The notes: generated from the letters alone by a model not told the origin. A stretch of DNA of 64,000 bases from [Zimmermannella] faecalis ATCC 13722 (GCF_000381765.1 NZ_KB907085.1:22599-86598), one strand, 5' to 3'; shown: positions 10,044-19,482, counted from the stretch's first letter. Numbers and translations: made by a program.

Positions 10044-11078
10044 CTACCGGTACAGCTCCGGCCGCTCGATCGTCGAGACCCCAACCCGGCGCGCATCGCC
10101 CGCGCGGAGCGACTCGACTACCGCCTCGGCGACGGCAGCCGCGGCGTATCCGTCCCACGCGGTCGCGAGCCCGAACGAGTCGGGCGATGCACCGGCGCGA
10201 ATCGACGCGATCCAGGCCTGCAGCTCGCCGCGGTACGCCTCGGCATATTTGCGGGTCGAATCGACGGGGAACGCCGTGCGGTGCGCGAGCGCGTGCCGCG
10301 TATCCGTCAGCGGCAAATCGCGCAGCGACTGCGTGCCGCGCTCAAACACGAGTTCGCCGCGCACCTCGTAGCCGTACTCGGCACTCATGAAGAGCTCGAG
10401 CGTCGTGAGCACGCCGTCGGCCGTCTCGAGCAGCACGAGTTGCGGGTCGCGACGCGTCGTGCGCGACGACGACTTGCCGGCCTGCCACGACACCGTCGTG
10501 ACCTCGCTGCCGAGCAGCCACGGAACGAAGTCGAACTCGTGCACCGCCGACGCGGTCACAGTGTGCTCGGAGTCGCCCGGATACGGGTCGACGTTTCGGT
10601 GTGCGCAGTGCAGCATGAGCGCCTCGCCGAGCTCGCCCGATTCGCGCGTCTGCCGCAGCTCCATGCAGCCGGGGTCGAACCTACGCATGAACCCGAGCGT
10701 CACGCGCGGCGCCGCCCCGTCGCTCGCGAGCTGCTGCTCAAGTTCGAGCACCTCGAGGCACTCGGTGGCCGTCGGCGCGAGCGGCTTCTCGCAGAGCACG
10801 TGCTTGCCGGCCCGCAGTGCCGCGAGCGTGAGCGGAACGTGAAAGTGATCCGGCGCCGCGATGATCACGGCGTCGACGTCGTCGGCCGCGATTGCCGCCG
10901 ACGGGTCGACCTCGACGCGGGCGACCGTCGAGCCCGACTCGGCGATCACCTCGGCCGCGCGTTCGGTGTCGAGGTCGGCGAGCACCGCGAGGTGGGCACC
11001 CTTGATTTCGCGCTCAACACGAAGGGCGTGGTCGGCGCCCATGAGGCCGGCGCCGATGACCGCGATTCCGATGGTCAT
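10044..11078 (-). CDS. Gfo/Idh/MocA-family NAD(P)-dependent dehydrogenase (inositol/sugar dehydrogenase-like)
   Basis: A 344-residue cytoplasmic oxidoreductase, probably acting on inositol or a related polyol or sugar. The Rossmann motif GAGLMG (9-14), the EKP motif (97-99) of this family and a C-terminal alpha/beta substrate domain are visible. The start at 11078 follows AAGGAA at good spacing. The gene lies 26 bases downstream of the sugar isomerase gene on the same strand, so both are probably read from the LacI-controlled promoter upstream of 12037. An IolG-like role is likely from the neighbouring sugar porter, but other sugar dehydrogenases of the family are possible. Confidence 0.85.
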   Translation of the reverse strand: MTIGIAVIGAGLMGADHALRVEREIKGAHLAVLADLDTERAAEVIAESGSTVARVEVDPSAAIAADDVDAVIIAAPDHFHVPLTLAALRAGKHVLCEKPLAPTATECLEVLELEQQLASDGAAPRVTLGFMRRFDPGCMELRQTRESGELGEALMLHCAHRNVDPYPGDSEHTVTASAVHEFDFVPWLLGSEVTTVSWQAGKSSSRTTRRDPQLVLLETADGVLTTLELFMSAEYGYEVRGELVFERGTQSLRDLPLTDTRHALAHRTAFPVDSTRKYAEAYRGELQAWIASIRAGASPDSFGLATAWDGYAAAAVAEAVVESLRAGDARRVGVSTIERPELYR

Positions 11079-11104
11079 GTTGTTCCTTTCCTTTCGGCGC
11101 CCGG

Positions 11105-12037
11105 CTATTCGGCGAGGGCGGCGCGGAGCACGTCGACCGAGGCGGTGAGGCCAGCCTCGGGCGTCAGCGCAACGTCTTCGTGCTCGATGCTGAGCACGCC
11201 GTCGTAGCCGGCCGCCGCGAGGGCCGCGCAGAACTCGCGCCAGAACTCGACGCCGCCCGGGTGCCCCTGACCGAGGGTCACGTAGTTCCACGCGCGCGCG
11301 TCGCGCTCGGTGAAGAACGCCGTCTCGAGTCGGGTGCGGGTGGCAACACTCGGCTCGATGCGGGTGTCTTTCGCGTGCACGTGGTAGATCGCGCCCTCGA
11401 GCGCGCGCGCCGACGCAACCGGGTCGGCGCCCATCCACATGAGGTGGCTCGGGTCGAGGTTCGCGCCGACGAGGTCGCCAACCGCCTCACGCAGGCGCAG
11501 CGCCGTCGGCGCGTTGTAGACGAGCTGATCGCCGTGGGTCTCGACCGCGATGCGGCGGATGCCCTGGTCGCGCGCGAACTCGACGAGCCCGCGCCAGTAC
11601 TCGGTCGCGGTCGCCCACTGCCGCTCGAGGTGTTCGCCGTTTTCGCGCGGCCACGCGGTCGTGATCCACGGGGCGACGCGATCACCCGGGTAGACAGCGG
11701 GCAGCCCCGACATCATCACGATCGTGTCGACACCGAGATGTGCCGCGAGCCGCATCGTGTCGCGGGCAACCGCATCCTGCTCGGAGCCGGTCTGCGGGTG
11801 CAGCACGTTGCCGCTCGCGTTGAGCGCGCCGAGGCGCAGGCCGCGGGAGGCGAGCTGCTCGGTGAGCTCGTCGCGACGGTCGGCGCTGTCGAGCAGTGCC
11901 GGCAGGTCGACGTGCGGGGCCGACGACCAGTTGCCGGTGGCGATTTCAACTTCGGTCACGCCGAGATCGGCCACGACGTCGAGGGCGTCGGGTAGCGAGA
12001 GGTGGGCAAGTCCGTCGGTGATGAATCCGATGTGCAT
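11105..12037 (-). CDS. Sugar phosphate isomerase/epimerase (AP endonuclease 2-type TIM barrel)
   Basis: A 310-residue TIM-barrel protein of the xylose isomerase-like/IolE-IolI superfamily. It begins [20 protein letters not shown]. Likely metal-binding residues occur in AVETHGDQ (Glu, His), [20 protein letters not shown] and LSIEHED, the usual Glu/Asp/His set. AAGGAAG precedes the ATG at 12037. It is first in an operon with the Gfo/Idh/MocA dehydrogenase, and together they suggest oxidation and then isomerisation of a polyol or sugar. The reaction is inferred from family and context only. Confidence 0.83.
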   Translation of the reverse strand: MHIGFITDGLAHLSLPDALDVVADLGVTEVEIATGNWSSAPHVDLPALLDSADRRDELTEQLASRGLRLGALNASGNVLHPQTGSEQDAVARDTMRLAAHLGVDTIVMMSGLPAVYPGDRVAPWITTAWPRENGEHLERQWATATEYWRGLVEFARDQGIRRIAVETHGDQLVYNAPTALRLREAVGDLVGANLDPSHLMWMGADPVASARALEGAIYHVHAKDTRIEPSVATRTRLETAFFTERDARAWNYVTLGQGHPGGVEFWREFCAALAAAGYDGVLSIEHEDVALTPEAGLTASVDVLRAALAE

Positions 12038-12084
12038 GAGGTCTTCCTTGACGTGTGCGGGCCGTACGGTGTTTGGATGCGCGA

Positions 12085-12098
12085 GTAGAGCGCTCGAC
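12085..12098. promoter_or_regulatory. LacI-type operator upstream of the isomerase-dehydrogenase operon
   Basis: GTAGAGCGCTCGAC, one mismatch from the perfect palindrome GTAGAGCGCTCTAC at 13438-13451. It lies just downstream of the predicted -10 on the minus strand, where a bound repressor would block initiation. Confidence 0.7.
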
Positions 12099-12101
12099 GC
12101 G

Positions 12102-12129
12102 AGGGTACGGCAAGAATGGGGCATTGTCA
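12102..12129 (-). promoter_or_regulatory. Promoter of the isomerase-dehydrogenase operon
   Basis: On the minus strand, TGACAA (12129-12124), a 16-base spacer and TACCCT (12107-12102). The -35 lies in a perfect 14-base palindrome ATTGTCATGACAAT (12123-12136). The same architecture recurs at 13401-13428. Confidence 0.6.
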
Positions 12130-12202
12130 TGACAATTTCCGCAATGCCTCTCGCCGCCCGCGACATCGCACCGAAGCCCCGCGGGAGTGCAATAGTTATG
12201 CA

Positions 12203-13228
12203 ATGGCGAATTCGGATGGGCAGGGCGACTCGCGCGCGTCGGTGACGATGGAGAATGTCGCGCGCGCGGCCGGAGTGTCGCGTGCGCTCGTCTCGAAGGC
12301 CTTTCGCGGCAAGGGCGTGAGCGAGGCCTCGCGAGCGGCGATCTTCGCGGCAGCCGACCAGCTCGGGTACCGACACAACCGCCTTGCCGCCAGCCTCGCA
12401 TCCCAGCAAACCGACACGATCGGATTCTTCTTTCTCGACCTCTATAACGAGGTGTTTGCCGACATCTACACGGGCCTCGCCCGGGTCGTTGAGCGCGCGA
12501 ACAAGCGCATCGTGCTCGCGATCGGCGACCCTCGGCGCGGCGACGGTCGCGAGGCGGTCGAGAGCCTGCTCGACATGCGGGTCGACGCGATCGTGCTCGC
12601 CGGCACCCTGCTCGCCGACGAGCAGCTCGAGGCGCTCAATCGGTCGACTCCACTCGTCGCGGTGACCCGGTTCGTCGCGGGAATCGACTCGGCCGGCGTC
12701 GACGATCGGCTCGGCGGGCGCCTCGCGACAGAACACCTCGTGCAGCTCGGGCACCGCCGCATCGCCTACATCAGCTACCACCGGCCCGAGCAGGGATTTT
12801 CCTATCTCGAGCGCGCCCGCGGGTACGCCGACGTGCTGGCCGATGCCGGCGCCTCCCCAATCGTCGCGTACACCGACTTCACCCGCGAGAGCGCCCGCGA
12901 GGCGGCCCGCGAGCTCCTCACCTCGCCCGATCGCCCGACCGCGATCTTTGCCCACAACGACCTCCTCGCGCTCGGTGTGATCGAGGCGGCGGCCGACCTC
13001 GGCCTCGAGGTGCCGCGCGACCTCTCGATCGTGGGGTACGACGACATCCAGGTCGGGTCGATCCCCGGCATCGGACTCACGACCGTCAATCACCGGGCGC
13101 AGCGACTCGGCGAGGTTGCCGCCGAGATGGCGCTCGCGCCGCGGGATGCCGCGCAGCAAGTCGCGCGCCACCGAATGTTCGACCCCGAGCTCATCGTGCG
13201 CGCGACGACCGGCCCCGCACCCGAGTAG
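12203..13228 (+). CDS. LacI-family transcriptional regulator
   Basis: A 341-residue DNA-binding repressor. The N-terminal helix-turn-helix and hinge (about residues 13-60) read [20 protein letters not shown] and then [12 protein letters not shown]. The remainder is a periplasmic-binding-protein-like ligand domain ending in the usual [20 protein letters not shown] segment. It is divergent from the isomerase operon and upstream of the sugar porter, and both neighbours carry a GTAGAGCGCTC-type operator, so it is the obvious regulator of the cluster. The ATG at 12203 fits the family N-terminus, although no strong ribosome-binding site precedes it. The inducer is unknown. Confidence 0.9.
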   Translation: MANSDGQGDSRASVTMENVARAAGVSRALVSKAFRGKGVSEASRAAIFAAADQLGYRHNRLAASLASQQTDTIGFFFLDLYNEVFADIYTGLARVVERANKRIVLAIGDPRRGDGREAVESLLDMRVDAIVLAGTLLADEQLEALNRSTPLVAVTRFVAGIDSAGVDDRLGGRLATEHLVQLGHRRIAYISYHRPEQGFSYLERARGYADVLADAGASPIVAYTDFTRESAREAARELLTSPDRPTAIFAHNDLLALGVIEAAADLGLEVPRDLSIVGYDDIQVGSIPGIGLTTVNHRAQRLGEVAAEMALAPRDAAQQVARHRMFDPELIVRATTGPAPE

Positions 13229-13322
13229 CGGGCGACGCATCCGCCTCGCCACCGCGCATCCGTCCTCGACAACCCGCCAGCTCCGCGCCCCCGCAATCAC
13301 CCCGCAGCGACCGGCGCCGCCA

Positions 13323-13360
13323 GCGACAACTGGCGCGGTCATAACGGCGCCAGTTGTCGC
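13323..13360. terminator. Hairpin after the LacI gene
   Basis: 14-base arms GCGACAACTGGCGC and GCGCCAGTTGTCGC around a 10-base loop, about 95 bases after the regulator stop and before the transporter promoter. No T-run follows. Confidence 0.55.
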
Positions 13361-13400
13361 CAGCATGGCCACTCACGAACCCGGCAACAAAAGAATGTCG

Positions 13401-13428
13401 TGACATTCACCAAAGGGCCCGGTACTCT
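13401..13428 (+). promoter_or_regulatory. Promoter of the sugar porter gene
   Basis: TGACAT (13401-13406), a 16-base spacer and TACTCT (13423-13428). The -35 lies in the near-palindrome AATGTCGTGACATT (13394-13407), matching the promoter at 12102-12129. Confidence 0.6.
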
Positions 13429-13437
13429 CGTCGGAGC

Positions 13438-13451
13438 GTAGAGCGCTCTAC
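13438..13451. promoter_or_regulatory. LacI-type operator of the sugar porter gene
   Basis: A perfect 14-base palindrome GTAGAGCGCTCTAC 9 bases after the -10, overlapping the expected start of transcription. It is the best match to the site at 12085-12098. Confidence 0.75.
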
Positions 13452-13500
13452 ACCTCAACGAGGTCGAACGCCACCCTCCACGCACCGACGAAGGAGTCAC

Positions 13501-14982
13501 ATGTCTCACAACACGAACCCGCTCGAGGCCGAGCTGCCGCCGCTTGGCGAGGCTGGGCCACATCGAAAGCGGCTCGGCCTCATCTCGATCGTGGCCTGCC
13601 TCGGCGGCCTGCTCTTCGGCTACGACACGGGCGTCGCGAACGGCGCCGAGGGGCCGATGGCGCAAGACCTCGGCCTCGACCTGCTGCAGCTCGGACTCGT
13701 CATCTCGATTCTTTCGTTCGCCGCCGGCGTCGGCGCGTTCCTGGGTGGCAAGCTTTCGGATGCGGTTGGCCGGCGCCGCGCGATCATCGTGCTCGCGGTG
13801 CTCTTCTTCGGCGGCACCCTCCTCGTCATCTTCTCGCCCGGCGGCGGCGGAGAGTTCAACGCCTTCGGATTTGCGACGTTGCTCGCCGGGCGCATCACGC
13901 TCGGCCTCGCGGTCGGCGGCGCCTCAAGCGTCGTGCCGGTGTACCTCGCCGAGCTCGCGCCCTACGAGATTCGCGGCTCGATCACGGGCCGCAACGAGCT
14001 CGCGATCGTGTCGGGCCAGCTCGCCGCGTTCGTCGTGAACGCCGCGATCGCGAACACTCTCGGCGAAGAGGGCGGCGTGTGGCGCTTCATGTTTGCCGTG
14101 TGTGCGCTGCCTGCGGTCTTCCTCTTCTTCGGCATGCTGCGCATGCCCGAGTCACCCCGCTGGCTCGTCGAGCACGGGCGCTTCGATGAGGCCCACCGCG
14201 TGCTCGAGTCGGTGCGGTCGCGGTCGCGCGCCGACGCGGAGTTCACGCAGGTCGAGCAGATCGCGAACGAAGAGCGCGAGGCGAAGATCGGCTTCGGCGC
14301 CCTGTTCAGCAACAAGTGGCTCGTGCGCATCGTTGCGGTCGCGGCCGGCCTGTCGATGATCCAGCAGCTGACCGGCATCAACTCGATTATGTACTTCGGT
14401 TCGCGCGTGCTCGAAGAGGCGGGCATGACGCCCGAGCAGGCCGTGCTCGCGAACATTTCGTTCGGTGTCGTCGCGGTGCTCGGCGGCATCTTCGCCCTGC
14501 GCAACATGGACCGCATCAACCGCCGCACGACGTTCCTCATCGGCCTCTCGCTCACGACGACGTTCCACGTGCTCGTCGCGATCGCCGCCAACGTGTTCCC
14601 CGAGGGCCACCCGGCCCGCGCCGTCGTGATTCTCGTGCTCGTCGTCGGCTTCGTGCTGTCGATGCAGAGCTTCCTCAACATCGCCGTCTGGGTGTGGCTC
14701 GCCGAGATCTTCCCGCTGCACATGCGCGGCCTCGGGTTCGGAATCGCCGCGTTCTTCGGTTGGACCATGGGCGGCGTGCTCGCCCTGTTCGTGCCGACCC
14801 TCATCGACTGGTCGCTCACCGGCACGTTCGTCGTGTTCGCGGCGATCGGCGTCGTCGCGATCCTCTACGTGTGGCGACTCGTGCCCGAGACTCGCGGTCG
14901 CACGCTCGAGGCGCTTGAAGACGACGTGACGACCGGCGCGATTCACACCATCACGAAGTCACAGCAGACCCACGCCGAGTAG
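13501..14982 (+). CDS. MFS sugar porter (IolT/XylE-like sugar:proton symporter)
   Basis: A 493-residue inner-membrane transporter of the sugar-porter family with about twelve membrane segments. Signatures are GGLLFGYDTGVANGA (35-49), SDAVGRRRA (86-94), PESPRWLVEHGRFDEA after TM6, QQLTGINSIMYFG in TM7 and a final VPETRGRTLE. AAGGAG at 13491-13496 fixes the ATG at 13501. Its own promoter carries the LacI operator, so uptake and the divergent catabolic operon should be induced together. Myo-inositol or a related polyol is a reasonable substrate guess given the dehydrogenase, but is not shown. Confidence 0.9.
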   Translation: MSHNTNPLEAELPPLGEAGPHRKRLGLISIVACLGGLLFGYDTGVANGAEGPMAQDLGLDLLQLGLVISILSFAAGVGAFLGGKLSDAVGRRRAIIVLAVLFFGGTLLVIFSPGGGGEFNAFGFATLLAGRITLGLAVGGASSVVPVYLAELAPYEIRGSITGRNELAIVSGQLAAFVVNAAIANTLGEEGGVWRFMFAVCALPAVFLFFGMLRMPESPRWLVEHGRFDEAHRVLESVRSRSRADAEFTQVEQIANEEREAKIGFGALFSNKWLVRIVAVAAGLSMIQQLTGINSIMYFGSRVLEEAGMTPEQAVLANISFGVVAVLGGIFALRNMDRINRRTTFLIGLSLTTTFHVLVAIAANVFPEGHPARAVVILVLVVGFVLSMQSFLNIAVWVWLAEIFPLHMRGLGFGIAAFFGWTMGGVLALFVPTLIDWSLTGTFVVFAAIGVVAILYVWRLVPETRGRTLEALEDDVTTGAIHTITKSQQTHAE

Positions 14983-14988
14983 GCGCCG

Positions 14989-15055
14989 CGAAACCCCGTG
15001 TATCCGATCGGGTCGAGCACCAGCGGTGCTTCGGCATCGGATACGCGGGGTTTCG
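14989..15055. terminator. Terminator after the sugar porter gene
   Basis: Long inverted repeat: CGAAACCCCG...ATCCGAT (14989-15008) pairs with ATCGGATACGCGGGGTTTCG (15036-15055), with an inner hairpin GAGCACCAGCGGTGCTTC. Confidence 0.8.
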
Positions 15056-15104
15056 TCGTGCGCGGCAGGCGCCACAGGCACATCGAGATGCCTATACTCG
15101 AGCC

Positions 15105-15881
15105 ATGAGTTCCGATGAGCGGATCACTCCGCGCTCGATGATTGGCCGCGTCGCCGCCGTACTCGGTGCTTTCTCTGGCGAGCGGCCCGTTATCGGCGTC
15201 AACGAAATCGCCCGCAGCAGCGGCCTCGCAAAGTCGGTTGTTTCGCGCATTGTGAGTGAACTTGTTGAGGTCGACTTCCTCGAGCGAGCCGACTCCGGCG
15301 TGCGCGTCGGCATTCGGCTGTTCGAGCTCGGCGAACTGGCACAGCGCTCGAAGGAGCTCCGGCAGCTCGCCCTCGGCGCGATGGCCGACCTTCGCCAGGC
15401 GACGGGCATCACGGTGCAGCTCAGCGTACTGAAGGGCGCCGACCAGGTGTACGTCGAGATCCTCCGCGGTCGGGACGCCGACATGGTGATCCGATCCCGC
15501 GTCGGTGGCCGTGTTCCGGCCTACGCGACCGCGGGCGGCAAGGCCGTCTTGGCGCACTCGAGCGACGAGGCAGTTCAACGAGCAATACCGACGACCTTCG
15601 AGCCGCTCGGGCCGGGGACGGTCGCCGACGAGCGCGCCCTCCGCAAACAGCTCGAGCTGGTGCGCGTGAACGGATACGCCCACGAAGTCGAGGAATCAAA
15701 CCCCGGCGTCGAGTGCGTCGCGTGCCCGCTTCTTCGCGCCGACGGGACCCCGATCGCAGCCATTTCCCTGTCGGGCCCGGCGGGCCGCATCAACGTCCTG
15801 CAGCACGCGACCGCAGTGCGAATTACCGCGCTCGGACTCAACCGTCGCATTCGCGCAAACTCCGCGTTCAGTACCCTTTAA
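15105..15881 (+). CDS. IclR-family transcriptional regulator
   Basis: A 258-residue regulator. The winged helix-turn-helix (about 20-75) includes VNEIARSSGLAKSVVSRIVS, and the effector domain has the family pattern with YATAGGKAVLAHSS, VEESNPGVECVACPL and AAISLSGPAGRI. It lies directly upstream of, and co-directional with, the alcohol dehydrogenase, MHS transporter and aldolase genes. A TTCCGCTCAGCGGAA palindrome starts 3 bases after its stop, which suggests it regulates that set. The effector is unknown. Confidence 0.9.
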   Translation: MSSDERITPRSMIGRVAAVLGAFSGERPVIGVNEIARSSGLAKSVVSRIVSELVEVDFLERADSGVRVGIRLFELGELAQRSKELRQLALGAMADLRQATGITVQLSVLKGADQVYVEILRGRDADMVIRSRVGGRVPAYATAGGKAVLAHSSDEAVQRAIPTTFEPLGPGTVADERALRKQLELVRVNGYAHEVEESNPGVECVACPLLRADGTPIAAISLSGPAGRINVLQHATAVRITALGLNRRIRANSAFSTL

Positions 15882-15884
15882 GCA

Positions 15885-15899
15885 TTCCGCTCAGCGGAA
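15885..15899. promoter_or_regulatory. Candidate IclR operator
   Basis: TTCCGCTCAGCGGAA: 7-base arms around a single central base, between the IclR gene and the alcohol dehydrogenase gene. TTCCGC/GCGGAA arms are common in IclR-family targets. Binding by this regulator is inferred from position. Confidence 0.5.
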
Positions 15900-16033
15900 C
15901 TCTCCTTACCCTTCCGCTTCGACTCAGAATTACTGTGACCGACGGCAGCGAAGTCGCTGCTGCCGCATTAGCCGTATGACGAAGACGCCAACGGGCTTGC
16001 TGCGGCACATTGAGTCGACGAGGAGGCGCCCAC

Positions 16034-17149
16034 ATGAGGGCGATGGTGATGCATGAGGCGGGTTCCCCGCTGGTACTTGAAGAACTGGTCTTGGATGCTC
16101 CTGGGCCAGGCGAAGTGCGAGTGCGCGTAGAAGCTGCCGGTGTGTGCCACAGTGACGTTCACTATCTGACGGGTGGCCTCCGTTCGCAGACCCCCATCGT
16201 GCTCGGGCACGAGGGCTCCGGCATCGTTGAAGCGGTCGGTGATGGCGTCACGCGCGTCTCCCCCGGCGACAAGGTGATCATGCTCTGGCGCCCGCGCTGC
16301 GGCGAGTGCCAGTACTGCCTCAAGGGCATGCCCGCGCAGTGCGAACTCGGCAAGATCCACGGGCAAACGAACGAGCTGCTCCGAGGCGGCACGCGCCTGA
16401 GCAAGGACGGCGAGCGCTACTACCACCTCATGGGCGATTCGGTGTTCGCCGAACAGGCCGTGGTCTCGCAGGAGTCGGTCATCGCAATCGACCAGAGCAT
16501 CCCCTTCGACATCGCAGCAATCGTTGGCTGCGCCGTCATCACCGGCATGGGCGCGATCATGAACCACATGCCCGACCTGGCCGGGAAGTCGGTCGTCATC
16601 ATCGGCGCTGGCGGTGTGGGCCTTTCGGCAGTCATGGCCGCGAACCTCGTCGGAGCGGCACAGATCATCGTCTCCGACCTGGTGGAGTCGCGCCTTGAGA
16701 AGGCCCTGGAGCTCGGCGCGACGCACACAATCAACTCGGGCACCGAAGATTTCGCCACGCGAGTACGGGAAATCACCGACTCCGGCCCCGACTACGTGCT
16801 CGAAGCCATCGGCCGGTCGCAAACGATTCGTTCCGGCTTTGAGAGCCTCAAGCCTGGCGGCACGGAGGTCGTCGTCGGCCTCGGCTCCGTCGGCGACGAC
16901 GTCTCCATCCCGGTCAACGTACTCGTGCAGGGTGACCGCCGCCTCGTCGGCTCCCTCTACGGCACGGCCAACAGCCCGATTCAGATCCCCGAGATCCTGC
17001 GCCTGTACAAGTCGGGCCGGCTGCCGCTCGACCAGCTTCTCGACCGACAGTTCCCCCTCGCCGAGGCGAACGAGGCGATCGATCACCTCCGCACCGGGGC
17101 CGTCGGCCGCCCCATCCTGGTCCCGAATTCGTCCATCAACTCGAACTAA
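16034..17149 (+). CDS. Zinc-dependent medium-chain alcohol dehydrogenase
   Basis: A 371-residue cytoplasmic NAD(P)-dependent dehydrogenase of the zinc MDR family. Catalytic-zinc residues are Cys38 (GVCHSD) and His59/Glu60 (GHEGSG). A structural zinc lobe has Cys89, 92, 95 and 103 (CGECQYCLKGMPAQC). The cofactor fold carries GAGGVGLSAV near residue 200. The length and lobe resemble class III and aryl-alcohol dehydrogenases. AGGAGG at 16021 fixes the ATG at 16034. It is first in a probable operon with an MHS transporter and an aldolase, so it likely oxidises a hydroxylated intermediate of the same substrate. Confidence 0.9.
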   Translation: MRAMVMHEAGSPLVLEELVLDAPGPGEVRVRVEAAGVCHSDVHYLTGGLRSQTPIVLGHEGSGIVEAVGDGVTRVSPGDKVIMLWRPRCGECQYCLKGMPAQCELGKIHGQTNELLRGGTRLSKDGERYYHLMGDSVFAEQAVVSQESVIAIDQSIPFDIAAIVGCAVITGMGAIMNHMPDLAGKSVVIIGAGGVGLSAVMAANLVGAAQIIVSDLVESRLEKALELGATHTINSGTEDFATRVREITDSGPDYVLEAIGRSQTIRSGFESLKPGGTEVVVGLGSVGDDVSIPVNVLVQGDRRLVGSLYGTANSPIQIPEILRLYKSGRLPLDQLLDRQFPLAEANEAIDHLRTGAVGRPILVPNSSINSN

Positions 17150-17178
17150 CGCACCTCACCGCTCTCAAAGGAGACAGC

Positions 17179-18501
17179 ATGACTGCTACAGCACCCACCG
17201 CACCACCCGCGACCCAAATCCAAGTCAGCGCGCGTGATCGACGCCGCGCCCTCTGGGGCAGCGCCGTCGGCTCCACGATCGAGTGGTACGACTACTTCCT
17301 CTACGGCACGATGGCGACCGCCGTCTTTAACGTGCACTTCTTCCCGAGCGAGGATGCGACGGTGAGCTCGATGCTCGCGTTCGCTTCGTTCGCGCTCGCG
17401 TTCGTTGTTCGCCCGCTCGGCGGCGTGGTCTTCAGCCACATTGGTGACCGCATCGGCCGCAAGAAGACCCTCGTCATCACCCTGACCCTCATGGGTGTCG
17501 CAACCATGCTCATGGGCGTGCTTCCCGACTACGCGGCGATCGGCGTTGCCGCTCCGATTCTGCTCACGCTGCTCCGGCTCATCCAGGGCCTCGCCCTCGG
17601 TGGCGAGTGGGGAGGCGGCCTGCTGCTCGCCGTTGAGTACGCGCCGAAGAACAAGCGCGGCTTCTACGGCGCCGTGCCGCAGATCGGCGCGCTGACCGGT
17701 CTTGCGCTCGGTAACATCGTCACGATCGTCGCCCGAGCGGTCTTCCCCGAAGACGCCTTCACCGAGTTTGGATGGCGCATCCCGTTCCTTCTCTCCGGCG
17801 TGCTGCTCGCCGTCGGCCTCTGGATCCGTTCGAAGATCGACGAGACCCCGTCGTTCCGCAAGGTGAAGGCCGAAGGCAACACCGAGAAGCTCCCGATCGC
17901 GACCGTCTTCAAGCACTACTGGCGCGAGGTGCTCATTTCGACCGGCGCAAAGTTCATCGAGACGAGCACGTTCTTCATCTTTGCGACGTTCTCGATCTCG
18001 TACGCGACCGGCTTCGGGTATGACTTCACGGCGATCCTCAGCTTCGTGCTGGTTGGCTCCATCATCGGCGTCGGCGGCATGCTGTTCTACGGCAGCCTGT
18101 CTGACCGGATCGGCCGCAAGAAGGTGTTTCTCGGCGGCAGCGTCGCCGTGGCGATCTTCGTCTTCCCGTACCTGAGCATGCTGTCGAGCGGCAATCTCGC
18201 GCTTGCGGGTACCGCGATCATCATCTCGTTCGCCGTCATCTGGCCGACGTACGGTTCGCTCATCGGTACCGTGCTCGCCGAGAACTTTGCGCCCGAGATC
18301 CGCTACACGGGCGCATCCCTCGGCTACCAGATCGGTGCTGCGCTCGTGGGTGGGCCGGCCCCGCTCATCGCCACCGCCCTGCTCTCGGCGTTCTCTGGCA
18401 GCTGGGTGCCGGTCGCACTGTTTGTCGTCTTCTGCGCCGTCGTGAGCTTCATCTCGGTGTCGTTCGTGAAGGTGCGCCACAACGAGGACCTCGATGCCTA
18501 A
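17179..18501 (+). CDS. MFS transporter, metabolite:proton symporter (MHS) family
   Basis: A 440-residue inner-membrane transporter with about twelve segments. SAVGSTIEWYDYFLYG (28-43), HIGDRIGRKK (about 92-101), GGEWGGGLLLAVEYAP (about 140-155) and a second DRIGRKK after TM8 are MHS hallmarks, as in the shikimate, alpha-ketoglutarate and proline/betaine carriers. AAAGGAG precedes the ATG. It sits 29 bases after the alcohol dehydrogenase and overlaps the aldolase by 8 bases. The likely substrate is an organic acid used by this module; its identity is not visible. Confidence 0.9.
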   Translation: MTATAPTAPPATQIQVSARDRRRALWGSAVGSTIEWYDYFLYGTMATAVFNVHFFPSEDATVSSMLAFASFALAFVVRPLGGVVFSHIGDRIGRKKTLVITLTLMGVATMLMGVLPDYAAIGVAAPILLTLLRLIQGLALGGEWGGGLLLAVEYAPKNKRGFYGAVPQIGALTGLALGNIVTIVARAVFPEDAFTEFGWRIPFLLSGVLLAVGLWIRSKIDETPSFRKVKAEGNTEKLPIATVFKHYWREVLISTGAKFIETSTFFIFATFSISYATGFGYDFTAILSFVLVGSIIGVGGMLFYGSLSDRIGRKKVFLGGSVAVAIFVFPYLSMLSSGNLALAGTAIIISFAVIWPTYGSLIGTVLAENFAPEIRYTGASLGYQIGAALVGGPAPLIATALLSAFSGSWVPVALFVVFCAVVSFISVSFVKVRHNEDLDA

Positions 18502-19282
18502 CTCGACGATCGGACGGCAGCGGGATGCACCGAGTTTTGGCGCGTGGGTCACGCTCGATTCGCCGGTCGGCACCGAGCAGATCGCGCGCAGTGGGTTCGA
18601 CTACGTCTGTGTTGATGGCCAGCACGGCCTCGTCGGCTACGACGCGCAGGTGCGGGCCCTCCTCGCGATCACGGCGGGCGGCGCGACCCCATTTGCTCGG
18701 GTCGTGACGAACTCCCCCGCCGAGATTGGCCGGGCCCTGGACGCGGGCGCGCACGGCGTGATCGTGCCGCTCGTGAACTCGGCCGCCGAGGCGGAGCAGG
18801 CGGCTCGCGCGGCCCGGTACCCGACGTCGGGAGGTGATCGGTCGTACGGCCCGATGCGTCTCGGCTCGCACTTTGCCGAAACCCCGGGCGACACCGATGC
18901 CTCGGTCACCGTGCTCGTGATGATCGAGACCGCGTCGGGTCTCGCCGATCTCGAGGCGATCCTCGACGTCGATGGTGTTGACGGGGTGTACGTCGGCCCG
19001 TACGACCTCTCGCTCGCACTCGGGGCCCGGGTTCCGCTTGAGGAGGAGATCCTCCCGCGACTGGATGCGGAGCTCGAGCGGATCGCGCGGGCCGCCGCCT
19101 CGCGCGGCAAGGTCGCCGGGGTCCATTGCGCCGACGGCGAGCAGGCCGCAAAGCGGGTGGAGCAGGGGTTCACGTTCATCACCGCGGCCACCGATGTGTC
19201 GTCGCTGCGGGCGGATGTGCAGCGTCAGCTCGCCGCGGCGAAGCGGATTCCACCCGACGGGCGCGGGGGCATGAGCTACTAA
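18494..19282 (+). CDS. HpcH/HpaI-family aldolase/citrate lyase-like enzyme
   Basis: A 262-residue class II (metal-dependent) aldolase of the HpcH/HpaI family, which cleaves 2-keto-acids into pyruvate or a related keto acid and an aldehyde. VDGQHGLVGYDAQV (40-53) has the conserved His44. VLVMIETASGLADLEAI carries the metal-ligand Glu, and VGPYDLSLALG holds the conserved GPxDLS motif with the ligand Asp. The start overlaps the transporter stop by 8 bases. With the dehydrogenase and MHS carrier it forms an uptake-oxidation-cleavage set. The substrate is inferred only as a 2-keto acid. Confidence 0.88.
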   Translation: MPNSTIGRQRDAPSFGAWVTLDSPVGTEQIARSGFDYVCVDGQHGLVGYDAQVRALLAITAGGATPFARVVTNSPAEIGRALDAGAHGVIVPLVNSAAEAEQAARAARYPTSGGDRSYGPMRLGSHFAETPGDTDASVTVLVMIETASGLADLEAILDVDGVDGVYVGPYDLSLALGARVPLEEEILPRLDAELERIARAAASRGKVAGVHCADGEQAAKRVEQGFTFITAATDVSSLRADVQRQLAAAKRIPPDGRGGMSY

Positions 19283-19292
19283 CTCGTGCGCC

Positions 19293-19342
19293 AACGAGGG
19301 GTGGGGTGTCGGCCGTTGCGGCCGGCACCCCACCCCTCGTTT
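19293..19342. terminator. Terminator after the aldolase gene
   Basis: AACGAGGGGTGGGGTGTCGG-type left arm pairs with GGCACCCCACCCCTCGTT (one mismatch) around a short GC-rich loop, starting 10 bases after the stop. Confidence 0.8.
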
Positions 19343-19482
19343 CCGGTGCGGCAGGCGCATCCACCGCGCCTCAGCTGAGCGCCGCCTGCAGATTCAGAAA
19401 AATTACTTGCACCTTGAACCAATGTGTGGTGTTATTTAGTTAAAGCTACAACCAATAGCAACAACGCGGCGAGGAGCTCAGC

